Assembly (NCBI GenBank): GCA_002298145.1
Contig: DBMP01000026.1
Location: 1-57,188, forward strand
DNA: 57,188 bases
Source of the DNA: Spartobacteria bacterium UBA695
Lineage (GTDB): Bacteria > Verrucomicrobiota > Verrucomicrobiia > Chthoniobacterales > Chthoniobacteraceae
Direction: 5' to 3'
In this document: positions 25,261 through 33,804 of the stretch, piece after piece
How positions within the stretch are numbered: the first letter of the stretch is position 1
Layout: every line of letters starts with the position of its first letter
Translations under genes and position numbers: made by a program
Notes under the pieces: generated by a model
What the model saw: only the letters and a program-made list of their open reading frames with translations
The model's database searches: none
Told to the model about the DNA's origin: nothing

Positions 25261-25626
25261 CTCAGCCCCAAAGACCAGCAACCCGCCCGGCGTGGTCACG
25301 ACGATTTTCGTGGGGTCCTGCCCATAGCAAAACCGCTGCACCCGTTCGGACGCCGCGGGCGCGCGCAGCAGAAAGGAAACCGACGTTCCCTGTGCGATCC
25401 GCAGGGGAAATTTCGCCGGAGTAAAAAGCTCGGTCCCGTTCTTCACCGTCACGAGCAGGGGAAACTCCGCGTCCACATGCACGGCGTGGATTTCCAAATC
25501 CGGCGAGGCGAGGTTGGTGATTTCGAGCAACGAGACAATCCAGTGATCGAAACTTGTGACGGCCAGGGGGCAGTCGGCGGGGGGTGTCAATGGGCGGAAG
25601 CGTATCAGATGTCCTTCTTTTTTCAT
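25258..25626 (-). CDS. Hypothetical protein, beta-rich
   Basis: About 122 residues from the ATG at 25626; the open frame extends 26 codons further. The sequence alternates short hydrophobic strands (WIVSLLEITNL, IHAVHVDAEFPLLVTVK, VSFLLRAP, KIVVTTPGGLLVFG) and looks like a small beta-barrel or beta-sandwich domain without signal peptide or cysteine pattern. It runs into the palindrome array at its 3' end. I do not recognise a family and the start is uncertain. Confidence 0.5.
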   Translation of the reverse strand: MKKEGHLIRFRPLTPPADCPLAVTSFDHWIVSLLEITNLASPDLEIHAVHVDAEFPLLVTVKNGTELFTPAKFPLRIAQGTSVSFLLRAPAASERVQRFCYGQDPTKIVVTTPGGLLVFGAE

Positions 25627-25855
25627 AAACCTGGGAGCCCAGGCAAAAAGAAGGGCGCGACCCGAATCGCGTGAGACCGAAGGCCGTAGGAAGCCTGAAA
25701 CCAAACGCGACCGAGCCGCGCCGATTGTCGGTGCGGCTGGCTCGTGTTGGTTTCGAAAATTTCCTACGTTCTCGGTCGTCCAACTTCTGCCTGCGCAGAT
25801 AAAATTAAGATGTCAGGAAGTAATATTGCATCCGCTCACGCGGGCGTCAACCGTT

Positions 25856-26146
25856 TCAGTAAAGCTCCTGCCCGGGGCGGGCCTCGAAGAACTCGTAGTT
25901 CTCCCCGTTCAGGTGATTGACGAACGCCCAGCCGTGCCAGAGAGCGAAGGCCTCCGCGTGCACCGGATCGCCGATCTGCGCCATCTCTGCGCGCGTGGCC
26001 ACGTAGTAGCGCCCCTGCCGCCGGATGCCCGCCTCGATTCGCCGCTCCACCGCCTCCAGTTCCGTACCCATTTCCCTAGGAATCGGTTGCCGGGGAACTT
26101 CCTGCCGCCCCTGCCCCTCGTCGTGCCCAAAAAGCGAGCGTATCAT
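25856..26146 (-). CDS. Hypothetical small protein
   Basis: A 96-residue frame starting with ATG at 26146, divergent from the helicase gene. It is charged and helical at first (ELEAVERRIEAGIRRQG), then carries YYVATRAEMAQIGDP and AFALWHGWAFVNHLNGENYEFFEA, which reads like genuine protein rather than an antisense shadow, since no gene lies opposite. There is no recognisable Shine-Dalgarno. Function unknown. Confidence 0.5.
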   Translation of the reverse strand: MIRSLFGHDEGQGRQEVPRQPIPREMGTELEAVERRIEAGIRRQGRYYVATRAEMAQIGDPVHAEAFALWHGWAFVNHLNGENYEFFEARPGQELY

Positions 26147-26265
26147 AAGCGATGTGAATTAGTTGTTGATAAGTGAATAAGTAACGCTTTAAGAATGCCC
26201 CCTTCCCGTCACCTTGCAAGCGGTTTTCCCTTGTGGGATGGCCCTCTTCGCTTAATCTGTCTGGA

Positions 26266-27471
26266 ATGTCATTTTGGGAGTTTGGACTTTCTGAGTCCGT
26301 TATTCATGGGGTGCAGTCGATGGGGTACATCGATCCGTCACCGATTCAACTTCGCGCTTTCCCGGTGGTTCTCTCCGGGCGCGATATGATTGCCTCTGCC
26401 CAGACGGGCACCGGCAAGACCGCAGCGTTTGGCTTACCCATCCTGACGAAGCTTGGAGCGCACCGCCCCGGCGGCAAACCGCGCTGCCTGGTCCTGGAGC
26501 CGACCCGCGAGCTGGCCGCCCAGGTCGAGACCGCTTTTCGTGATTTCAGCCGCTTCAACGACCTCACCTGCACCGTCCTCTACGGCGGCGTCGGCTACGG
26601 CAAACAGCGCGACGACCTCAAGAGGGGCGTCGATAGCGTGATCGCCACCCCGGGCCGTCTCCTCGACCACCTGGAACAGGGCGACATTGATCTTTCCCAA
26701 ATCGAAATCCTCGTCCTGGACGAAGTCGACCGGATGCTCGACATGGGCTTCCTGCCGCAGGTGCGCCGGATCGTCGAGCAGTGCAACAAAGAGCGCCAGA
26801 CGCTCTTCTTTTCCGCCACCATCCCGCCGGAGCTCCAGAGCCTCACCCAGTGGGTCGTGCGCGACCCGGTGATCGTCGAGATCGGCCATAGCACGAGCCC
26901 CGCCGACACCATTACCCACGCCCTTTACCCCGTCTCGCGGGATCAGAAATTCGACCTCCTCCTGGCGCTCCTGACGAAGATCAACTACACCAGCGTGCTC
27001 GTCTTCTGCCGCACCAAGGTCGGCGCGGATTCCGTCGCCGCCAAGCTCAAGACGAACAAGCTCTCCGTCGTCGCCCTTCACTCCAACCGCACCCAGAGCG
27101 AACGCATGGACGCCCTGGCCGGGTTCAAGTCGGACAAGTACGACATCATGGTCGCCACCGACATCGCCGCGCGCGGCATCGACATCGCGGGCGTCTCGCA
27201 CGTCATCAACTTTGACGTGCCGCAGCACCCCGAGGACTACGTCCACCGCATTGGCCGCACGGGCCGCGCCGAAGCCACCGGCGAAGCGTTCACGATCTTC
27301 ACCGGCGAGGACCTCGAATACGTCACCCGCATCGAGCACTACATCAGCGCGAAAATCGAGCGCAAGAAGCTGGAAGGCTTCCCCTACCTCTACTGCGCGC
27401 TCTTTGCCGACGAAGTTCCCGGCGCCGCTCCGCGCCCCGTTCGCCGCCGCGCGCCCAGCCGCCGCCGCTAA
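26266..27471 (+). CDS. DEAD-box ATP-dependent RNA helicase (RhlE-type)
   Basis: A 401-residue RNA helicase. Motifs run in order: Q motif (GYIDPSPIQLRAFP), I ASAQTGTGKTAAF, Ia PTRELAAQ, Ib TPGRLLDH, II VLDEVDRMLDMGF (DEVD, a variant of DEAD), III SATIP, IV VFCRTK, V ATDIAARGIDI and VI HRIGRTGRAEATG. A short basic tail (PRPVRRRAPSRRR) ends it, as in RhlE-like proteins that unwind rRNA or mRNA duplexes in ribosome assembly and cold adaptation. The ATG at 26266 matches the family start MSFWEFGLSE; the longer frame adds no homology. Confidence 0.94.
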   Translation: MSFWEFGLSESVIHGVQSMGYIDPSPIQLRAFPVVLSGRDMIASAQTGTGKTAAFGLPILTKLGAHRPGGKPRCLVLEPTRELAAQVETAFRDFSRFNDLTCTVLYGGVGYGKQRDDLKRGVDSVIATPGRLLDHLEQGDIDLSQIEILVLDEVDRMLDMGFLPQVRRIVEQCNKERQTLFFSATIPPELQSLTQWVVRDPVIVEIGHSTSPADTITHALYPVSRDQKFDLLLALLTKINYTSVLVFCRTKVGADSVAAKLKTNKLSVVALHSNRTQSERMDALAGFKSDKYDIMVATDIAARGIDIAGVSHVINFDVPQHPEDYVHRIGRTGRAEATGEAFTIFTGEDLEYVTRIEHYISAKIERKKLEGFPYLYCALFADEVPGAAPRPVRRRAPSRRR

Positions 27472-27481
27472 AATTATTTTT

Positions 27482-27514
27482 CGGCCCCGGTTCGTTGACA
27501 AGCCGCCGGGGCCG
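27482..27514. terminator. GC-rich inverted repeat after the helicase gene
   Basis: Perfect 9-base arms CGGCCCCGG (27482-27490) and CCGGGGCCG (27506-27514) with a 15-base loop lie 10 bases after the helicase stop. No T run follows on the plus strand; AT-rich sequence precedes it. It may limit readthrough or protect the 3' end, but is not a textbook terminator. Confidence 0.4.
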
Positions 27515-27557
27515 CGTATCAGTAATAACCCCTTATGACAACCGAGGGGTTTCACCG

Positions 27558-27812
27558 ATGCGAAGATATCTTGTTTTCACGTTCTATGCGGGCCGTCCCT
27601 TGGGCGGCTATAACGACTTTTTGGACTCTTTTTCCAGTCTCCACGAAGCGCTTGCGAATCTTCTTGAAGAGCCCGGTCGTTTCTACCAGATCGTGGATCG
27701 CAACACGATGCGCATTGTAAAACAAGGCCTCACCGCATTTAAGAACTACGACCCGAAGGCCTTCCTCCGCGAAAAGGGGAACGAGCCGAAGCAAAAACCG
27801 GGCGCGGAATAG
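27558..27812 (+). CDS. Small conserved-looking protein, function unknown
   Basis: An 84-residue product (MRRYLVFTFYAGRPLGGYND at the start), preceded by GAGGGG 9 bases before the ATG. The pattern of an N-terminal strand with aromatic residues, PLGGYNDFLDSF, HEALANLLEE, then FYQIVDRNTMRIVKQG, is typical of small single-domain proteins where a helix follows two strands. The C-terminus is Lys/Glu/Pro-rich and probably disordered. It ends 12 bases from the convergent HlyD gene. No named family recognised. Confidence 0.7.
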   Translation: MRRYLVFTFYAGRPLGGYNDFLDSFSSLHEALANLLEEPGRFYQIVDRNTMRIVKQGLTAFKNYDPKAFLREKGNEPKQKPGAE

Positions 27813-27824
27813 GGCTCCCCCCGG

Positions 27825-28667
27825 TCAGCGCACGATCACCGTGGCCGTCTGCCCCGCGACGAGGTGGACCGCCTGCGGCACCCCGTCGAGCGCCACCCGC
27901 ACCGGCACGCGCTGCGCCAGGCGCACCCAGCTAAACGTCGGGTTGACGTTAGCCAGGAGGCGCGAGGAATCCGAGCGCTCGCGGTCCTCGATGCCCGAGG
28001 CGATGCTCGCCACGCGACCCGCGAGCGGCACCGCGCCGCCCATCAGCCGCACGCTCACCGCCGCCCCCACGCGAACGTGCCGCAGCTTGGTCTCCTCGAA
28101 ATAGCCCGCCACATAAAACGAATCGCCGTCCACCAGCGCCGTCACCGCCTGGCCCGCGCTCACGTAGTTGCCCTCGCGTAGCGAAAAATTCGTCAGCGTC
28201 CCGTTCACCGGCGCTTTGATCTCCGAGCGCTCCAGGTTGAGCCTCGCCAGGTCGCGCTCCGCCAGCGCGCGTCGGCTGGCGGCCTCGCACTGAGCGGCGG
28301 ACGTCGTCACCTCGTCGATCTTCAGCTCCGAGACGCCCTCGCCCTGGAGCTTGCGGTACCGCTCCACATTGCGGCGGGCCAGTTGCAGCGCGGCGTCGGC
28401 GTTGGCCACGTTCGCCTCGCATTGTTGGAGCGCCAGCTCGAAGCGCGCACGGTCCACGCGAAAGAGCACGTCGCCCTTGTGCACGGCTTGGTTATCCCGC
28501 ACCAGCACCTCGCTCACGAGCCCGGAGACATCCGGCGCGATCCGGACCACGTCGGCGCAGACGCGCCCGTCGCGGGTCCAAGGCCGCTCCATGTAATAAT
28601 CCCACATGAACCAGCCCGCGAGGGTGGCAAGAACGACCATACTGAGTGTGATAGCGATGCGGAGCAT
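27825..28667 (-). CDS. HlyD/AaeA-type membrane fusion protein of an efflux pump
   Basis: The 280-residue periplasmic adaptor has one N-terminal membrane helix, the biotinyl-lipoyl half motifs (RIAPDVSGLVSEVLVRDNQA and IKAPVNGTLTNFSLREGNYV), a long alpha-hairpin between them, and a beta-barrel domain from about residue 190. This is the AaeA/EmrA layout. The ATG at 28667 was chosen; an in-frame TTG at 28700 would overlap the DUF1656 gene. It is the last gene of a MarR-FUSC-DUF1656-HlyD operon and would link the inner-membrane pump to an outer-membrane channel not found here. Confidence 0.88.
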   Translation of the reverse strand: MLRIAITLSMVVLATLAGWFMWDYYMERPWTRDGRVCADVVRIAPDVSGLVSEVLVRDNQAVHKGDVLFRVDRARFELALQQCEANVANADAALQLARRNVERYRKLQGEGVSELKIDEVTTSAAQCEAASRRALAERDLARLNLERSEIKAPVNGTLTNFSLREGNYVSAGQAVTALVDGDSFYVAGYFEETKLRHVRVGAAVSVRLMGGAVPLAGRVASIASGIEDRERSDSSRLLANVNPTFSWVRLAQRVPVRVALDGVPQAVHLVAGQTATVIVR

Positions 28668-28684
28668 AAAATAGCGGAAAGGTT

Positions 28685-28894
28685 TCACGAAAAGAGGCAA
28701 TGGCTGAAAAGAACGATGGCCCCGAGGAGAACGAGAAAGAGCGCCGAGTCAAACAGCGCCCGGTGCCAGATGAACCGGTACGCGCCGAAGCGGGCGAGCA
28801 GGCGGCAGACGCCTTCCTTAAGCCCGAACGCCACGGCCGAGTAGACGAGCAGCGCGGGCAGGAGCACGCCGAAAAAATCGAATTCGCTAATCAT
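28685..28894 (-). CDS. DUF1656 (AaeX-like) small membrane protein
   Basis: The 69-residue protein begins MISEFDFFGVLLPALLVY, the DUF1656 signature, and has two hydrophobic segments joined by an amphipathic region (LKEGVCRLLARFGAYRFIWH). Proteins of this family are encoded beside aromatic-acid efflux pumps of the AaeAB type. Its first 4 bases overlap the FUSC stop, so translation is coupled. Its own role in the pump is unknown. Confidence 0.87.
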   Translation of the reverse strand: MISEFDFFGVLLPALLVYSAVAFGLKEGVCRLLARFGAYRFIWHRALFDSALFLVLLGAIVLFSHCLFS

Positions 28895-30960
28895 ACGGGA
28901 TCATTCTGGTTATGCCACGCGGTGGCTTGGAATGGGGCCTCACCGGGGAAGAGGCAACGCCGCAGGCCGATCCCTGCGTGGAGCAGCGTCGTGCCCGCGC
29001 CGCTGCGCAGGGCGGGGTCCAGGAGACGCTCGATTGCCCCGTCGATCTCCGCCAGCAGCGACGGGCTGGGCTGCAATCGCGGATTGGAGAGCTTCGCGCG
29101 GAAGTGCGCTTTCAAGGCCGCCATCAGCGTCCCGGCGGTTTCCGCTTCGTTGTCGGAGAGGCCTGTCTGCTCGCGTTGCGCGTCGGCGATGTTCAGGCCC
29201 GCGCGCAGATCAGCCAGCAGATCGGCGGCGTGGGCCTCCGAGCCCTCCGGCAGCGCCGCGAGCCGCGGGACCAGCAGCCCCAGGCGGTCCACCATCCGGC
29301 GCACGAAGACGCCACTCTCCGCGCCCCGGTCCGCAAGCCGCGCCACGTCGGCCCAGACGGCCTTCAAAATGCGCCGCGCGCTCTTCTCGGCGGGGAAAAC
29401 GCGGAGCACGGCGATGACCGCCATTCCCATGAAGCCCGCGACCAGCGCGCCGATGTTGTTGTTGATGTAGTAATCGACATCCGGGTTGAGCGCCGCCTCC
29501 AGGTTCAGAAAAATGCAGCTATTGATGATCCCGTCGAGCGCAATGGGCCGCCATTTGTTGGTCGCCAGCAGCGCGCCGCAGACCAGGAAATACGGGGCCA
29601 TGACCATCACCAGCATCGGGAAGCCGTCGATCCGGGGGAGAATCCTGAACGTATAAAACGCGCCCACGGAAAACGTCGCGAGCATGGTCCAGACATGCGC
29701 CTTGTGGATCGGCACCGGGTTATCCGTTACCGAGAAAATGCAGCAGAAAATCGCTGTCAACTGCGCGGCCAGCCAGCCGTCGTTCCAGCCCGTCCCGATC
29801 CAGAAGGCGCACGCCGTCAGCATCCCCACCAGCGCCGCAAACGTCGAGACCGCCGCCGCGCCGTAGTCCCGGTGCAGCTTCGGCTCGCCCGCGATGCGCG
29901 CCGCCGTTTCGAGGTGCCCGGGAATGCCGTCGCTGCCCGTGGCCACGGCCCGCCGCAGTACGCGGCAATCCTCCCACATGTCCATCAGATCCCAGAGGCG
30001 CAGGCAGAGATTGAACTCCAAAAGCGAGCGCCAGTCCGCCTCTCCGCGCACGCTCCGGTCGATGCGGCAAATCTCCCAGCGCAGCCGTTCCGCCGTTTCG
30101 GCTTCGGCCTCCATCCCGTCGTCGATCCAGGCGGAAACGCGGTCCAGCAGCGAGCGCATCCGCAGCGGAATGCCGCCCGCGCTTTGTTGCAAGGCCTCGA
30201 TCCGGTCGCCCACCGCCGAGAGCAGCGGAACAAGCGCCGTCATGTGCTGCTCCAGCACCGTGAGCTGCTCCCGGGCGTGCGGCGGGACGGAAGTGTCGTA
30301 GGGCAAATACGAGATCAGCGCCACGAGGCCCACCGTATCGGCGGCCATCTTTTGCGCATCGGCCTGGCTGGCCGTGTCCGCCGAGTGGCCGGAGAGGACG
30401 TCGAGCGTCCAGCGTTCCGCATCGGCCAGCCAGCCGTCGATGCGCGCCGTCAGCTCCGGTCCCACGTGGCGGGGAAATACCACGCGGTTGACCACGGCGG
30501 CGCAGACAATACCCAGGATGATTTCCTGCACGCGCAATACCGCCGTATCGAAAGTGGAGCCCGGGTTGCCAACGCTCACGAAGCCGATAATGGCCGCCGT
30601 ATAGCCCGCCAGCAGAAAGAAATAAGAGCGCGGTGTGCGGTCGAGCTGGCTTACGAAAAAGCAGAGCCCCAGCCAGCCCGCTAGCGCCAGGCAGAGCAGC
30701 ACCGGCGCGTTGACGAGGTTGGGCACCAGCAGCACCGTCACCGCCGCGCCGATGAACGTGCCGCCCACGCGGTAGAAGGCCTTGGAGGTCATTGCGCCCG
30801 AGAGCGGCTGCGAAACGATGTAGACCGTCGCCATGGCCCAGCTTGGCTTCGAAAAATTAAACCGGAACGCGATCCAAAGCGCCAGCATCGAGGCGAAAAA
30901 CGTCTTGAGCGAAAAAATCAGCTCATCGCGCCCGATCGGCGCACCCGCCACCTTAATCAT
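28891..30960 (-). CDS. FUSC-family (AaeB-like) aromatic acid / fusaric acid efflux protein
   Basis: A 689-residue inner-membrane transporter. Two membrane blocks (about residues 15-160 and 375-520) flank large cytoplasmic helical regions. The N-terminal LWIAFRFNFSKPSWAMATVYIVSQPLSGAMTS-type sequence and the VGGTFIGAAVTVLLVP stretch are typical of AaeB/FusC. Such pumps export p-hydroxybenzoate, fusaric acid and related aromatics with an HlyD-type partner. The ATG at 30960 matches family starts; the frame upstream belongs to marR read in another frame. It overlaps marR by 8 bases. Confidence 0.88.
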   Translation of the reverse strand: MIKVAGAPIGRDELIFSLKTFFASMLALWIAFRFNFSKPSWAMATVYIVSQPLSGAMTSKAFYRVGGTFIGAAVTVLLVPNLVNAPVLLCLALAGWLGLCFFVSQLDRTPRSYFFLLAGYTAAIIGFVSVGNPGSTFDTAVLRVQEIILGIVCAAVVNRVVFPRHVGPELTARIDGWLADAERWTLDVLSGHSADTASQADAQKMAADTVGLVALISYLPYDTSVPPHAREQLTVLEQHMTALVPLLSAVGDRIEALQQSAGGIPLRMRSLLDRVSAWIDDGMEAEAETAERLRWEICRIDRSVRGEADWRSLLEFNLCLRLWDLMDMWEDCRVLRRAVATGSDGIPGHLETAARIAGEPKLHRDYGAAAVSTFAALVGMLTACAFWIGTGWNDGWLAAQLTAIFCCIFSVTDNPVPIHKAHVWTMLATFSVGAFYTFRILPRIDGFPMLVMVMAPYFLVCGALLATNKWRPIALDGIINSCIFLNLEAALNPDVDYYINNNIGALVAGFMGMAVIAVLRVFPAEKSARRILKAVWADVARLADRGAESGVFVRRMVDRLGLLVPRLAALPEGSEAHAADLLADLRAGLNIADAQREQTGLSDNEAETAGTLMAALKAHFRAKLSNPRLQPSPSLLAEIDGAIERLLDPALRSGAGTTLLHAGIGLRRCLFPGEAPFQATAWHNQNDPV

Positions 30961-31417
30961 CGGCGCGGCCCTTCTCCGACACAATATCCAGTAACGTTTG
31001 CTCCACCGTTTCCAGTGTTTTGACCGTGAGAGCCAGGTCCTCCTTGGGGACCTTTGCCATGAACTGTTTGCGCAGGCCGTCGACCACGCGCTCGATTTCC
31101 AGCCCGCGTTCGCGGCCTTTTTCCGTGAGCGAAAGGATCTTCGCGCGGCGGTCGCTGGCGTCCTCCTTGCGCGTGATGAGCTTTTCGGCCACCAGCAAAT
31201 CAATGATCCGCACGAGCGAGGGCCCTTCGAGCCCCAGTTCGTCGGCGATGGCTCCCTGGCGCACATGGTCGTTGCGCGTAAGGACCAGCAGCGGCAGCGC
31301 CATCGCCTGAGACATGCCGCAATCCGCCAGCGCCTGGTCGGCCAGCCGCCGCCAGAGGCGGGAAATGCTGATCACGACGCGCCCAAAGTGGGCCCGGTTG
31401 CGGTTCTTTTCGTTCAT
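30953..31417 (-). CDS. MarR-family transcriptional regulator of the efflux operon
   Basis: The 154-residue winged-helix repressor shows the family pattern: N-terminal dimer helix (SRLWRRLADQAL), recognition region VRQGAIADELGLEGPSLVRIIDLL and wing ITRKEDASDRRAKILSLTEKGRE. MarR proteins typically bind phenolic compounds and then release DNA, which fits the aromatic-acid pump encoded next. It is first in the operon, with a perfect inverted repeat 4-28 bases upstream of its start. Confidence 0.93.
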   Translation of the reverse strand: MNEKNRNRAHFGRVVISISRLWRRLADQALADCGMSQAMALPLLVLTRNDHVRQGAIADELGLEGPSLVRIIDLLVAEKLITRKEDASDRRAKILSLTEKGRERGLEIERVVDGLRKQFMAKVPKEDLALTVKTLETVEQTLLDIVSEKGRADD

Positions 31418-31421
31418 CGGT

Positions 31422-31445
31422 GAATAGATAACAGGTGATCTATTC
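31422..31445. promoter_or_regulatory. Candidate MarR operator
   Basis: A perfect inverted repeat, GAATAGAT (31422-31429) and ATCTATTC (31438-31445) with an 8-base spacer, lies just upstream of the marR ATG at 31417. The 24-base size and the position over the likely transcription start fit autoregulation by a MarR dimer. Inference from symmetry and position. Confidence 0.6.
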
Positions 31446-31496
31446 GCGTGAAAAGTATTTTATCTAACGCCGGGGGCGAAAAGCCGGGAGGCGCGC

Positions 31497-33713
31497 CTAC
31501 AAAAGCTGGTAGGGGTCCACATCCACCGTGACGGTCACGTCGTCGGGGAAGGGGAGCTTCGCGAGCACTTCGGAGAGGTAGCGCGTCAGGCGCTGGATGG
31601 TCTGGGTGCGCAGGATCAGGTGAAAGCGGTAGGTGCCGTGGCTTTTCTCCAGCGGGGCGGGGGCCGGGTCGCCCAGAACGGTGTCGGGCGGCAGCGCTTC
31701 TTTGAGCCGTCGGTGGAGGGTTTCGAGCGAAAAGGCGGCCCGCTCCTGGTGCGTCGAGCGCGAGGTGATGAGCACCATTTTGCTAAACGGCGGGTAGTCC
31801 CACTGTTTGCGCCATTCGGTCTCCTGCTCGGCGAAACCGTCGTAATCGTGATGCCGGGCGAACTGGATGGCCGGGTGGTGCGGCGTGTAGCTTTGCACAA
31901 AGACCTCCCCCTCCACGTCGCCGCGGCCCGCGCGCCCGGCCACCTGGGTCAGGAGCTGGAAGGTCCGTTCGCCCGCGCGGAAATCGGGCATGTGCAGGCC
32001 GGTGTCGGCGTTGACGATGCCGACCAGCGTGACGTTCGGGAAATGAAGCCCCTTGGCGATCATCTGCGTGCCGAGCAGGATGTCGATCTTGCCCGTGCGG
32101 AAGGCCGTGAGCACTTCGCGGTAGGCCTCTTTGCGGGTCATCGTGTCGGCGTCCATCCGGCGCACCACGGCCTTGGGGAAAAGCTTCGCGACGATTTCTT
32201 CCACGCGCTCGGTGCCGAACCCGGCGAACTTGATCCCCGCCTCCTTGCACTCCGGGCAGCGGTTCGGGGCGACGGCGGTGTGGCCGCAGATGTGGCAGAT
32301 GAGGCGGCTTTCGGAGCGGTGAAAGGTGAGGGCCACGGAGCAGTTTGGGCACTCGGCCACGTACCCGCACGCAGGACAGGAGAGGGAGGTGGAAAAGCCG
32401 CGCCGGTTGAGGAACAGGATCGACTGCTCTTTGCGCGCGAGGCGCTCGTCGATGGACTGGCGCAGCTTCTCGGAAATGATCGACGGGGCCTCGCCGCCGT
32501 TGGAGTCGAGGCGCAGGTCGATGATCCGGATGAGTGGCATCTTGCGGTCGTCCACGCGCTGGGCCATGCGCAGGAGCTGGTACTTGCCGATCACGGAATT
32601 GTGGAAGCTCTCCAGCGACGGCGTGGCGCTGCCGAGCAGCACGGCGCAATGCTCGAAGGACCCGCGCAGCACGGCGAGGTCGCGCGCATGGTAGCGCGGC
32701 GGGTCCTCTTGTTTGTAGGAGTTCTCGTGCTCCTCGTCCACGACGATGAGGCCGAGCTTCTCCAGCGGGGCGAAGATGGCGCTGCGGGCCCCGATGACGA
32801 TTCGCGCCCGGCCGTTGTTGATCTTGTGCCATTCGTCGTGGCGTTCGCCTTCGGAAAGATGGCTGTGGAGCACCGCCACCTCGTGCTGCATCGCGGCGAA
32901 CCGGCTTTTAAAGCGCTCGACGGTCTGCGGGGTAAGCGCGATTTCGGGTACGAGCATGATGGCGCTCTGGCCCCGGTCGAGCACGCGCTGGATGCCCTGG
33001 AGGTAAATTTCCGTCTTGCCGCTGCCGGTGACGCCGTGGAGCAGGAGCGGCTTCTCCGGTTTCTCGATGGAGGCGCAGACTTTTTCGAACACCGCCGCCT
33101 GCTCTTCGTTGAGGGTCAGCGGCGCGGCGGCCACGAAGGTCTCTCCCTCGTGGGGATCGCGCTCCACTCGCTCGCTTTCCACCGCCACGAGGCCCTTGCG
33201 GTGGAGGGCGGTGAGCGCGGCGCGGTCGGCTCCGGCCATTTTCAGGAGCGCTGTAACGGCCAGGGGCGTGCCCGCCTCGGCGAGGGTCTCGACGATGGAG
33301 GCCTGCTTGGGCGCGCGGCGTTCCAGCTCGGCGAGCACCTCGGGAGCGATTTCGCGGGCCAGCTGCGCGGAGAGGCGCTGCTTGAAGCCGACGGCCCCCT
33401 TGCGGATCACCTGGGGCAGCACCGCCCGCATGGCGGTTTCCACCGGGCAACAGTAGTAGACAGCCATCCAGCGGGCCAGCCGGAGGAGGTTGGCGCTCAG
33501 GATCGGGCGGTCGCCGACGACTTTGGAAATAGGGCGGATACCCGGGACGTTCGATTCGTCGAGCAGCTCCACCACCGTCGCCTGGCGCTCCTGGTGGCGC
33601 ACGGGGACGGTCACGCGGGAGCCGGTTTGCACCCGGCTTTCCCATTCGGGCGGAATGGCGTAGTCGAGGGCGGCTCCCCCGGACTGGTCGACGATCACGC
33701 GCGCGAATTTCAT
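31497..33713 (-). CDS. priA: Primosomal helicase PriA
   Basis: PriA reloads the replisome at stalled forks. The 738-residue protein has the N-terminal DNA-binding domain (FARVIVDQSGGAALDYAIP), the helicase core with Walker A GVTGSGKTEIYLQGI and DEEH box VVDEEHENSYKQ, and the zinc-binding insertion (CPACGYVAECPNC, CHICGHTA, CPECKE; eight cysteines). GLHFPNVTLVGIVNADTGLHMPDFRAGE precedes the C-terminal motifs VAGRAGRG. The ATG at 33713 gives the family N-terminus. Confidence 0.96.
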   Translation of the reverse strand: MKFARVIVDQSGGAALDYAIPPEWESRVQTGSRVTVPVRHQERQATVVELLDESNVPGIRPISKVVGDRPILSANLLRLARWMAVYYCCPVETAMRAVLPQVIRKGAVGFKQRLSAQLAREIAPEVLAELERRAPKQASIVETLAEAGTPLAVTALLKMAGADRAALTALHRKGLVAVESERVERDPHEGETFVAAAPLTLNEEQAAVFEKVCASIEKPEKPLLLHGVTGSGKTEIYLQGIQRVLDRGQSAIMLVPEIALTPQTVERFKSRFAAMQHEVAVLHSHLSEGERHDEWHKINNGRARIVIGARSAIFAPLEKLGLIVVDEEHENSYKQEDPPRYHARDLAVLRGSFEHCAVLLGSATPSLESFHNSVIGKYQLLRMAQRVDDRKMPLIRIIDLRLDSNGGEAPSIISEKLRQSIDERLARKEQSILFLNRRGFSTSLSCPACGYVAECPNCSVALTFHRSESRLICHICGHTAVAPNRCPECKEAGIKFAGFGTERVEEIVAKLFPKAVVRRMDADTMTRKEAYREVLTAFRTGKIDILLGTQMIAKGLHFPNVTLVGIVNADTGLHMPDFRAGERTFQLLTQVAGRAGRGDVEGEVFVQSYTPHHPAIQFARHHDYDGFAEQETEWRKQWDYPPFSKMVLITSRSTHQERAAFSLETLHRRLKEALPPDTVLGDPAPAPLEKSHGTYRFHLILRTQTIQRLTRYLSEVLAKLPFPDDVTVTVDVDPYQLL

Positions 33714-33804
33714 TCCGGGAAAGTTGCCGTGAATGTCATTTGAGGTGAAGTTTTTTCCACACGCTTTACATTGGTTCACCTTACAGCCCTCTAAAATTCC
33801 GCGA

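Noticed and set aside
28912..30684. 590-codon plus-strand frame opposite the FUSC gene
   Set aside because: Arg/His/Gln-rich low-complexity translation typical of an antisense frame; the FUSC protein is intact on the minus strand.
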